DNA from: Petunia secreta
Taxonomy: Eukaryota; Streptophyta; Magnoliopsida; Solanales; Solanaceae
Direction: 5' to 3'
NCBI GenBank assembly: GCA_029990175.1
Contig: JARKIP010000035.1
Coordinates: 40,314,001-40,378,000, forward strand
Length of the DNA stretch: 64,000 bases
Shown here: positions 23,030 through 32,636 of the stretch, piece after piece
Numbering within the stretch: the first letter of the stretch is position 1
Layout: each line of letters begins with the position of its first letter
Made by a program: the position numbers and the translations under genes
The notes under the pieces: model-generated
The model's database searches: none
The model's input: only the letters and a program-made list of their open reading frames with translations
What the model was told of the DNA's origin: nothing

Positions 23030-23223
23030 GAGTTGGGGGATAGAGTTTATTTCATATTTCCTAAAATAAAACCCGACTTTGAGTCGTGGAATTAGCATTT
23101 TATTGTTTCTATTTCACATGTCTCCCTACAAACTTTATTTTGTAAGGATTCATAAATAAAATATCACACTACTTCCTTTAACTTCTGTTTAATCTTTTCA
23201 TTTTGCAATATTTTATTTTTCAG
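23027..23223 (+). other. Probable Ogre intron between protease/G-patch and RT
   Basis: The gag-side frame ends at CCTTG|GTAGAG (GT 23027-23028). A T-rich, AT-rich stretch with no coding capacity ends in TTTATTTTTCAG (AG 23222-23223). The frame then reopens and leads into the RT ORF through ATG 23276. Ogre elements are known to carry an intron here. The Ogre B copy of the donor reads CTTAATAG, so its GT is lost. Confidence 0.65.
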
Positions 23224-24679
23224 CATTCAAATTAATAATCCCATTAAGTCCACAATCGCAACGTGTAATGAAACAATGGAGCTTGAAGAAACTGAGTTTG
23301 GTTATGATGATTTTGATGAAACCACACAAGAGGAAATTGAAAGATTTGAGAGTAAGCCTAAGCCAAACCTAGAAGAAACTGAGGTGATAAATCTAGGAGA
23401 TGAAGAAACCGTAAAAGAGACAAGGATTGGTGTGGATCTCACCGCCGAAGATAAAAGGTGGTATACTGAGTTTCTTAAGGAATATGAGGATCTATTTGCT
23501 TGGTCGTATGATGACATGACTGGCATAAGCACGGTTGTGGTAGCTCACAAATTACCTATTCATCCAGGCTTTCCGCCAGTCAAACAAAGAGCCCGAACTT
23601 TCAAGTCGTCGATTCTGTTGAAGATCGGGGAATAGGTAACCAAGCAGCTCAATGCAGGAATCTTGAAAACAGTCAAATACCCAACATGGTTAGCTAACAT
23701 TGTCCTAGTGCCGAAGAAAGATAGGAAACTCTGAGTTTGTGTAGACTAAAGAGATCTGAATAGAGCAAGCCCAAAAGATGATTTTCCTCTGCCAAATATA
23801 CACATCCTGATTGACAATTGCGCGAAACATGAACTACAGTCTTTTGTGGATTGTTTCGCTGGCTACCATCAAGTGCTCATGGATGAGAGGATGCTGAGAA
23901 GACAGCTTTCACTACAACTTATTGTTACACGGTTATGCCGTTTGGGTTAAAGAATGTTGGGGCAACCTACGTGAGGGCAATGACAACTATGTTCCATGAC
24001 TTGATGCACAAAGAAATTGATGTCTACGTGGATGGTGTGATCATCAAGAAAAAGAAGTGTTCAGAGCATCTTGACAACTTGCGCATGTTTTTCAATCGTT
24101 TACGTAAATACAATCTGAAACTAAATCCGGCAAAGTGTGCTTATGGTTTCCAGCAGGGAAGCTTCTGGGTTTCATAGTCAGTAGAAAGGGCATCGAGCTA
24201 GATCCGTCCAAGATCAAAGCCATCAAAGAATTGCCGCCGCCGCCGAAGAGCAAGAAAGAGGTCATGAGTTTCCTGGGAAGGCTCAATTGCATCAGTCGAA
24301 TCGTAGCATAATCCACCGTCATCTGCGAGCCTATCATCAAGTTATTGAAGAAAGATGCTGCAATCGAGTGGATGGAGGACTGTCATAAAGCATTTGATCG
24401 GATATAGGAGTACTTGTCTTGCCGACTGTGCTGGTTCCACCCGAGCCTGAGCGGCCTATGATCTTGTACCTATCTGTGGTAGATTCGGCATTTGGTAGTG
24501 TGTTAGGGCAACATGATTAAACTGGAAGAAAGGAGCAAGCAATATATTATCTTAGCAAGAAGTTAACTCCCTACGAGGCCAAGTACACATTGGAACGCAC
24601 GTGCTCTGTGCTGACCTGGAACGCATAAAAGCTGAGGCACTACTTGACGTCCTACTCAACATTGCTGATATCAAGGATG
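23224..24679 (+). pseudogene. Ogre A reverse transcriptase and first RNase H, 5' part
   Basis: After an acidic linker (MELEETEFGYDDFDE from 23276), the RT palm begins with YTEFLKEYEDLFAWSYDDM and continues with FVDCFAGYHQVLMDE. The catalytic YVDD reads YVDG (about 24029-24040). Stops lie near 23636, 23731, 23746 and 24176. The RNase H block (YLSKKLTPYEAKYTLERTC, about 24540-24605) leads to the Ogre B target GGATG (24675-24679). RT would copy element RNA; the altered active site and stops make this copy dead. It continues at 56459. Confidence 0.85.
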
Positions 24680-25058
24680 TGTTGACACCCAATTTTGTCC
24701 CTCCTATTTTTCAAAATCAATAGTTTTTAAATTTTACATACGATTGCGCATTTATTCTTGCCCCGTCCATTCTTTCAAATTATCTTCTCATAATAGCCTG
24801 ACAATCAAGGTCATTTTCAAAAAAAATCATCGTCTCGAACCATAGCCATTTTTACAAGATGTACGCTTCCATTTTAAGTTTCTGCAGTTACCATTATTTT
24901 TCATAAAATTACCCGATTCATTTCAAAATCCATAAATTTACTTTTATACGCTTCCCTAACCATTTTATTGCTTTAAAATTAATCCCCTAATTTTTCTATA
25001 TTTTATACCTACTTTATACCATTACTATACCTATTTAATATCAAATTATGCCTAATAT
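24680..25058 (+). repeat. Ogre B 5' LTR, left part
   Basis: It begins TGTTGACACCCAATTTTGTCC, matching 52764 onward. It ends with AATAT (25054-25058), the left copy of element C's target duplication. Confidence 0.92.
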
Positions 25059-25833
25059 TGATGTCGGGCAATCCGTCACAAGGAGGCCATTCACTCGGAG
25101 CCAAGTCAAGGAGGTCCATGAGGTGCATTTATACTTGGTGAAGAGAGGACCCGATGAAGAAAGCATTGGGAAGCCGTTCCGGATGATCTCAACTCTAGGC
25201 CTCACGCCTAAGGAGGAGGAGGGAGGCCCAGCACATCCAGGAGCCCCGCCTGGAAACCTCAGTGCATATGGGTGCATAAATGCACAGGCGCCTCGCCTAC
25301 CTAGGCGCCCAGCTCCAGGGGCCCGCCAGCGTAGGCTCCCCGCCTGACCCAGGTGCCCCTCCCAGCTTCAGGCACCCAGCTTCAGCACAATCCAGGCGCC
25401 CCTCCCAGCTGCTGAATTTATGTTTTTTTTACTGTTTTTCCGTACGTGGCCTATTTGATGAACCTTATTAGTAAGGGTGTTTTAGTCATTGTTCAAGCTT
25501 GGGAAACATTATAAATAGCTAAGTTTAGCCTATTTTGAACACTTAACTTATTATTGATGAATGTGAAACTTGAGCAATGCTCTTTGAGATTGAATGAAAG
25601 AACCTATGTTTGGGACTTGTTTCTTTCTAGTGGATTCTAGTTGGACAACGGCCCCGCACCGATCATTCTACTTGCGGGTTCTAGTTGACTCGAAGGTAGT
25701 TGCATAGTGTAGGTGATCCTTGACATCCACCCGAGGTGTATCGAAACAAGTTCTTCGGTGCTACTTGGGTCTTTGTTCAAGCCTCGTCTCGCTTTCTATC
25801 TTATTTTATCATTTTCGTGTTTTCCCTGCATCA
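25059..25833 (+). repeat. Element C 5' LTR (775 bp)
   Basis: It runs from TGATGTCGGG to CCTGCATCA. It holds a GC-rich cluster of GGCGCC-type words (about 25286-25405) and a TATAAATA box at 25510-25517. Confidence 0.93.
25510..25517 (+). promoter_or_regulatory. Element C TATA box (TATAAATA)
   Basis: A canonical TATA box in the 5' LTR, conserved in the 3' LTR at 32315-32322. It is the likely promoter of the element's genomic RNA. Confidence 0.75.
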
Positions 25834-25836
25834 ATT

Positions 25837-25848
25837 TGGTATTAGAGC
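25837..25848 (+). promoter_or_regulatory. Element C primer-binding site (initiator tRNA-Met)
   Basis: TGGTATTAGAGC, one change from TGGTATCAGAGC, 3 nt after the LTR. The 3-nt gap matches E and F. Confidence 0.9.
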
Positions 25849-27082
25849 AAGGCTTGGGTTTTGTTTCTACAAAACCCCGACCCTTGATTCTTCGTGCCTA
25901 CGTTAGTTTCTTTTAGTTTCTTGTGTTTGAAGTTATTAGAAAGAAGAAAAAAAAAATTAAAAAATTTGAAAATCCAAAAATTTGCTGTATATTGTTGGTT
26001 TGATTGATTCATGTTATGGGTGTTATAGATTCTTGATCCTTGTTGAAAACTCGTCGTTTGGGTACCAAAAACACTTGGTTTGGATTGGATTTACGAAATT
26101 GAAGATTTGAAACCCCAAAATTTCCTTAAACCCTTGATAAAGCTTGTTCTTGATGATTTTGGCTTGATTCTTATATTGAATGGGTGTTTGATTGAGAACT
26201 TGATATTGGGGATTGATCTTGATTGAAAAACAAACGATTTGGTACAAATTTTGTTGGATTTGAACATTTATAATACCAAATTTGATGAATCACAATCCAT
26301 TTTTAAACCCTTTGAAAAACCCTTGTGTTCTTCAGTTTCTTGGCGTTGAATCTTGGATTTGATTGATTGTTTGGTTGCAAATTTGATTGGGGTTTGTTAG
26401 GGAACATCAAAAACAACTTTGGGTATCCTTGGATTGTGAAAACAAGTTGAAAACATCGGATTTGTGGATTGAAAATCGACTTGGAACAAGTTTGGAATGA
26501 ATTGGGACTGCTCCAGGGCCAAGCCCCTGCCTAAGCCAGGCGCCCTGCCTAGCTTGGCCACTGCATAAGGCCTCAGGCACCCCGCCTAGGTCCCAGGCGC
26601 CCCGCCTGAATTCCTGCACAGGTTAGGCGCCTCTCCTGCATTCTAGGCGCCCCTCTTGCTGCTGTAGGGTGTTGTTTGGGGTAGTTTTTCCTAAGTTTTC
26701 CTATTTCTTTGTTTGCATAACATCTAGCTGGTACTACTTTGAGTAACCTTTGTACTTAATTGGTACTAGCCCTTGAAGCTTTTAGGTGATTTGTGCATTA
26801 GTTGAAGAGTAGAACTCCAAGAAGATTCGTAGATCCTTTTAACTCAAGTCCTCACTTCAAAGTGTTAAGCGTTCATTGAGTCATATCAACTCCACACACC
26901 CCGGAGTACAATTGGCTTGTGAATAGTTGATTGAGTTGAGTATCGTTGTTCAACTACTTGAAGCTTTTAGGATTCAAGTTCTAGTGAAATATCCACCACC
27001 ACTAAACGAGTGAACCGAGTGAAATACTTGTGAGGGAGTGAGTGAGGTTATTTTGCTAACGTTTGCTCATTTTGTAGGTACG
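25849..27082 (+). other. Element C leader with GGCGCC-rich cluster and splice-acceptor-like end
   Basis: No ORF is supported. A cluster of AGGCGCC/GGCGCCC words at about 26535-26655 echoes the cluster in the LTR. The leader ends TTTTGTAG|GTACG immediately before the Gag ATG at 27083, like element E. Confidence 0.6.
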
Positions 27083-28950
27083 ATGGCCAATGAAGGTGAT
27101 AATTTCACTAAGAATGCCTTTGCTACTATCCTTGCCAAATTGGATAGTATGAACTTAAGGATTGAAAACCTTGAAAGGGTGACCTTAAGTACCCTAGTTG
27201 AGCAAGGGACTTCCAATGTCCAATCGGAGAAAGGGACCCCGAGTGTCCATGTTGAGAAGGGGGCCCCGAGTGCCCAAGTTGAAGCTATTGAGGGCACAAG
27301 TAATTCCACCTTCATCCCAGAACAAGTTGTTGAGTTGCTTAGACAACAACGGGTAAAGGAGGATCTTGATCAAATTGATCAAGTGTTGGGCAATACCCAA
27401 CGAGTGACCATTCCTAACCTTATGGATAATCCCCAAAGGAACGTTCCACTTCTTGGGCCTATTCGAAATGTTTAACCTCTTGAGCAAGTTGCACAAGCTC
27501 AAGAAGGGGAGGAGGATGACTATGGTGATGATGGGTATGATGCTCATTATCAATTTAGGGGTCGGAATGTGGATAGGGGTAGAGGCCGAGGTCGAGGGCC
27601 AACCATAGGTTATGTTGGAGGGAATGCTAGAAGGGATTACGGAGGTTATGGAGATCACTTTGGAGGCCAACTGGAGCCTTAACAAGGGGGTCGAGAAAAC
27701 AACAATCTTAATTGTGTGAAGCTCCCTATTCCTTCTTTCAAAGGAAGTAATGACCCGGTTGAGTACCTTGAATGGAAGTTGTCCATGGAGCGGATATTTG
27801 ACACCTATGATATGCCCGAGGAGAAGAAGGCCAAGTATGCAATATCTTCCTTTAAGTCCTTTGCTTCTACTTGGTGGGAGTCGATCAAGAGGAATAGAAT
27901 GAGAGTCGGTCCTTCTTGGGGAGAGTTGATCCGTGTGATGGATGAGAAGCAAGGTCACAAGACGGCTGGGGAGTACTTCAATGAATTTGATCAAGTCCGG
28001 ATTGCCCTAGACTTGGATAAGGAAGAAAATGAGACGGCCATGATTCGCTTTAAATGAGGCTTGAACCGAGACATAACTTTACAATTGAAGTTCCACAAGT
28101 ATGATGATAACTACAAGTTATGTGAAGATGCGGTTGAAGCCGAGAAATGGCTCAAAGAGGAGAAATCCCTTCGTTACAAGAGTAGTACTACTACTCCCAT
28201 GAGCAAACCCAAGGAGTGGAAGACTCCTACTCCAAATGCAAGGTTCCCAAATGCAAGTGGTGCAATTGCTAGAAAAGATGTGAAGAAGCCTTATGAGAAG
28301 TCTACACCCCATGGAGGAGGTAACTCTAAAACTCACTTGAGCAATCCTATTTCTACTTCTACTCAATGCTATAAATGTAAAGGTTATGGACATATTACCA
28401 AAGATTTCCCAACCCAGAAAACTATGGTTGTTTTTGGTGAATTGGTGTATGAGCAAGATAGCGAACCCGAGGATGGGGGAGTAGAGTGTGATGAGGAGGT
28501 TGATATGGGGGAGGATGCAATGGAGGATGATGATCCCCATGCCTTCCTTGTTGTGAGGAGGAGTTTAGGTGCCATGTTTGTGGAGGATAGTGAGACTTTG
28601 CAAAGAGAGAATCTCTTCCATGCTAGATGCCGAGTCATGGGTCTTATTTGTTCCATGATTATTGACTCGGGAAGTTGTGCCAATGTCATTAGCAAAACAC
28701 TAGTGTCCCAATTGAAGATAACCACCTTGAAACACCCAAATCCTTACCGATTGCAATGGCTTAGTGAGTGTGGTGAATTGAAGGTGTAAAGCAAGTCATG
28801 ATCAAGTTCAAGATAGGGAACTATGTGGATGAACACATGTTTGATGTGGTGCCTATGCAAGCATGCTACCTTCTCTTTGGAAGGCAATGGCAATTTGATA
28901 GACATGTGGTTCATAATGGCCGTGCTAACACCTACACGGTTAAGCACGAG
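27083..28950 (+). pseudogene. Element C gag and protease
   Basis: ATG 27083 (MANEGDNFTKNAF). Gag core: PSFKGSNDPVEYLEWKL and STWWESIKRN. The zinc knuckle CYKCKGYGHITKDF has its last Cys replaced by Phe. The protease keeps IIDSGSCANV (about 28660-28690). In-frame stops at 27473-27475, 27680-27682 and 28055-28057 sit where relatives read through; a 1-nt deletion near 28788 shifts the frame within the protease. Domain order and spacing follow element E. Gag and protease would form and mature the particle. Confidence 0.88.
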
Positions 28951-30600
28951 GAAAAGAAGTTTGTGCTTAGACCCTTAACTCCCAAGCAAGCGAATGATGA
29001 TTACAAGCGAATGAGAGAGTTAAGAGAGGCGGCAAAGGCTAAGTCGGTTGTTGAGACTAGTCCTTTGGCCGAGAGCTTGGTGGTGACTCCACCATCTTCC
29101 ACCGGTAGCATATGTGCCATGATGCAACCAGGTGAGCTTTTGAAAGGAAAGGATGGTTACAAACTACTCATTTGCCTAGTGCACGATGGTATGATTCTTA
29201 CATCCGATCTTGATTATTCCACTAACCCTTTGCCTAGTGCTTTTGAAAATGTTTTGAAGGATTTGGAAGACATGTTCCCGGATGAAATGCCAAATGCTCT
29301 ACCTCCCTTGAGGGGTATTGAGCACCAAATCGGCTTTGTCCCGGGGTCTCAAATTCCAAACAAACCGGCTTATAGGAGCAATCCCGAGGACACCAAGGAG
29401 CTACAAAGGCAAGTTGATGAATTGCTTACTAAAGGTTTGGTGAGGGAGAGCTTGAGTCCTTGTGCCGTGCCCGTGATCCTTGTTCCAAAGAAGGATGGCA
29501 CTTGGAGGATATGTGTGGATTGTCGTGCGGTTAACAAAATTACGGTAAAGTATCGACATCCCATACCTCGCTTATATGACATGCTAGATGAACTAAGTGG
29601 TTCTAGTATCTTTTCGAAGATAGACCTTAGGTCCGGTTACCATCCGGACGAAACCCGGGGATGAATGGAAAACCGCATTCAAGACCAAGTTTTGTCTATA
29701 TGGATGGTTGGTGATGTCGTTTGGCCTCTCCAATGCACCTAGTACTTTCATGAGGCTAATGAACCATGTTCTAAAGCCATTCATCAACAAGTTTGTGGTC
29801 GTCTACTTTGATGATATATTGATCTATAGCAAATCAATAGACGACCATGTTGATCATTTAAGGCAAGTGCTTGAAGTGTTGAGAGCCGAAAAGCTCTATG
29901 CTAATTTTAAGAAATATTCCTTTGGTGTTGAGAAGGTAGTCTTTCTTGGGTTTTTTGTGAGTGCCCAAGGAGTGGAGGTGGATCAGTCTAAGTTAGAGGC
30001 CATTCATGATTGGCCTACTCCTACTACCGTAACTCAAGTGAGGAACTTTCATGGTGTTGCTAGTTTCTATAGACGATTTGTGAAAGACTTTAGCTCCATT
30101 TCTGCTCCACTCACCGAATTGGTCAAGAAGGATAAACCTTTTGTTTGTGGAGAGCCTCAAGAGAATGCCTTCAAAGAATTGAAAAATAGGTTGAGTACCG
30201 CCCCTCTATTGCAATTGCGCGACTTTGGAAAGGCATTTGAGGTTGAATGTGATGCCTCGGGGGTAGGAATTGGTGGTGTTTTAATGCAAGATTGCAAACC
30301 CATAGCCTACTTTAGTGAGAAATTGAAGGGTGCCTCCTTGAAATACTCTACGTATGACAAGGAGATGTATGCCTTAGTGAGAGCTCTTGCTCATTGGCAA
30401 CATTACCTTTGGCCTAGAGAATTTGTTATTAAGAGTGATCATGAGTCACTCAAACATCTTAGGGGCCAAGAGAAATTGAAAAAGCGTCATGCCATGTGGG
30501 TAGAATTCATTGAGTCTTTTCCTGATGTCATTCACTACAAGAAAGGGAAAGCCAATGTTTTGGCGGATGCACTTTCGAGGAAGTTTGTTGTTGCCACTAC
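28951..30600 (+). pseudogene. Element C reverse transcriptase and RNase H
   Basis: The linker ends with FPDEMP (about 29275). The RT palm has [29 protein letters not shown] (motif A, about 29610-29640), a frameshift just after it, then [15 protein letters not shown] and the catalytic YFDD (about 29806-29818). RNase H has [27 protein letters not shown] and [10 protein letters not shown] and ends near ADALSR (about 30565-30580). The catalytic residues are intact; only the indel in RT breaks it. Confidence 0.9.
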
Positions 30601-32072
30601 TCTTGCCTCTAAGCTCATGGGTTTTGAGAGCATCAAGTTGATGTATGCTCATGACCCTAAGCTAAAGAGCATCCATGAAGCTCTTGAGAAAGGAGAAAGA
30701 GTTGAGAAATACCAATGGGTTAATGGTTATATCTTTAAAAATGGTAGAGTGTGCATACCCGAGTCCTCGTGGAGAGAATTGCTTGTGCAAGAAGAACATT
30801 GTGAAGGACTCATGGGTCACTTTGGTAGGGATAAAACCTTGGCCATTCTAGTGGAGCATTCCATTGGCCAAAAATTGGGACACAAGTTGAGAGACTTTGC
30901 AATTCTTGTCTTGAGTGCAAGCTATCTAAGTCCAAATCGAACCCCCATGGTTTATATACCCCTCTCCCCGTACCTACTAGCCCGTGGATTGATATATCTA
31001 TGGATTTTGTCATGGGATTACCATGGACTGGGGGGGCCATGATAGCTTTTATGTTGTTGTGGATAGGTTCTCCAAGATGGCTCACTTCATTCCATGTAAA
31101 AGGTGTGATGATGCACAACATGTCGCTTCTTTGTTCATTGAAAATGTACTAAAGTTGCATGGTGTGCCTCAAACCATAGTGAGTGATAGGGACACCAAGT
31201 TCCTAAGGCTTTTTTGGAGGAGTTTGTGGGGTGCCCTTGGCACCAAACTCTTGTTTTCTGCGTCCCATTACCCGCAAACCGATGGGCAAACCGATGGGCA
31301 AACCGAACTTTGGGTGCTCTCCTTACAGCCATTACCCGAGGTAAGGGTGGGACTTGGATTGATAAGCTACCTCTTATGGAGTTTGCCTATAATCGCACTT
31401 TTCATATAATGATTGGCATGACTCCATTCGAGTGTGTTTATGGTTTTAACCCTTTGATTTCCCTTGATCTAACCCCTTTGCCAAGGGAAATGGTTGTTAA
31501 TTTTCATGGTAAAACTAGAGCCAAGGCTTTAGTTGAACTACATGCCAAGGCGAAGAAGAACTTGGAGGAAGCTTATGCAAAGGTGGCCTCCAAGAAAAAC
31601 AAAGGACGCAAGAAGGTGGAACTCAAGAAGGGTGAAGGTTTCCAAACCTTAGGAAAGGGAAGTTGGCACCCGAGGAGATGGACCATTCCAAGTGCTTTCA
31701 AAGATCAACAACAACGCTTATGTGGTCGACTTGTCAAGTGAGTATAATGTCTCTAATACTTATAATATTTCTGACTTGACTCCTCTTGATGTAGAAGATG
31801 ACGGAGCCGAGGGTGAGGACATTGTGATTTCGAGGACGAAATCTTCCCAAGAAGGGGAGGATGATGCCGGGCAATCCGTTACGAGGAGGCCATTCACTCG
31901 GAGCCAAGTCAAGGAGGTCCAAGAGGTGCATTTACACTTGGTGAGGATAGGACTCGATGAAGGAAGCATTGGGAAGACGTTCTGGATGATCTCAGCTCAA
32001 GGCCACATGCCTAAGGAGGAGGAGGGAGGCCCAGCACATCCAGGCGCACCGCCTAGAAACCTCATTGCATAA
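30601..32072 (+). pseudogene. Element C integrase and LTR-encoded C-terminal tail
   Basis: The HHCC zinc region is split by a frameshift near 30890-30910. The core reads on in a new frame with SDRDTKF (about 31185-31205). A 12-bp tandem duplication at about 31278-31303 gives [10 protein letters not shown] around the catalytic Glu. Further frame changes occur near 31320 and 31640, where about 50 bp relative to element D are also missing. The C-terminal domain (VLSKINNNAYVVDL) leads to ISRTKSSQEGEDDA, which spans the hairpin and polypurine tract. The tail runs into the 3' LTR with a TRSQVK motif and stops at 32070-32072. Confidence 0.88.
31826..31861 (+). promoter_or_regulatory. Element C hairpin and polypurine tract
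   Basis: Perfect inverted repeat GATTTCGAGGACGAAATC (31826-31843), then AAGAAGGGGAGGA (31849-31861) abutting the LTR. Spacing from hairpin to LTR is 18 nt. Confidence 0.85.
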
Positions 32073-32636
32073 GGGCGCCAAAATGCACAGGCGCCCCGCT
32101 TATCTAGGCGCCCAGCTCCCGGCGCCCGCCTGACCCAGGCGCCCCTCCCAGCTTCAGGCGCCCAGCTTCAGCACAATCCAGGCGCCCCTCCCAGCTTCAG
32201 GCGCCCCTCCCAGCTGCTGAATTTATGTTTCTTTCACTGTTTTGCCCTACATGGCTTATTTGATGAACCTTATTAGTAAGGGTATTTTAGTGATTGTGTA
32301 AGCTTGGAAAACATTATAAATAGCCAAGTTTAGCCTATTTTGAACAGTTAGCTTAATATTGATGAATGTGAAACTTGAGCAATGCTCTTTGAGATTGAAT
32401 GAAAGAACCTATGTTTGGGACTTGTTTCTTTATAGTGGATTCTAGTTGGACAACAACCCCGCCCTTCATTCTACTTGCGAGTTCTAGTTGACTCGAGGGT
32501 AGTTGCGTAGTGTAGGTGATCCTTGACATCCACCCGAGGTGTATCGAAACAAGTTCTTCGGTGATACTTGGGTCTTTGTTCAAGCCTCGTCTTGCTTTCT
32601 ATCTTATTTTATCGGTTTCGTGTTTTCCCTGCATCA
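31862..32636 (+). repeat. Element C 3' LTR (775 bp)
   Basis: It pairs with 25059-25833. It holds the GGCGCC-type cluster (about 32065-32215), a TATAAATA box (32315-32322) and the last about 70 codons of the polyprotein. Confidence 0.93.

Larger units (their letters stand above)
25059..32636 (+). mobile_element. Element C: CRM-like chromovirus, full-length but mutated
   Basis: Length is 7,578 bp with two 775-bp LTRs (25059-25833, 31862-32636) and a perfect AATAT target duplication (25054-25058, 32637-32641). It has an initiator-Met primer site, gag, protease, RT, RNase H, integrase and a C-terminal tail running through the polypurine tract into the 3' LTR. The LTRs differ by several percent. 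Stops and frameshifts in gag, protease, RT and integrase make it inactive. It is the same lineage as D and E. Confidence 0.95.

Noticed and set aside
24680..25058. Ogre B left LTR piece as a solo LTR or separate element
   Set aside because: The GGATG target copies and the continuation after element C show it is the 5' LTR of Ogre B.
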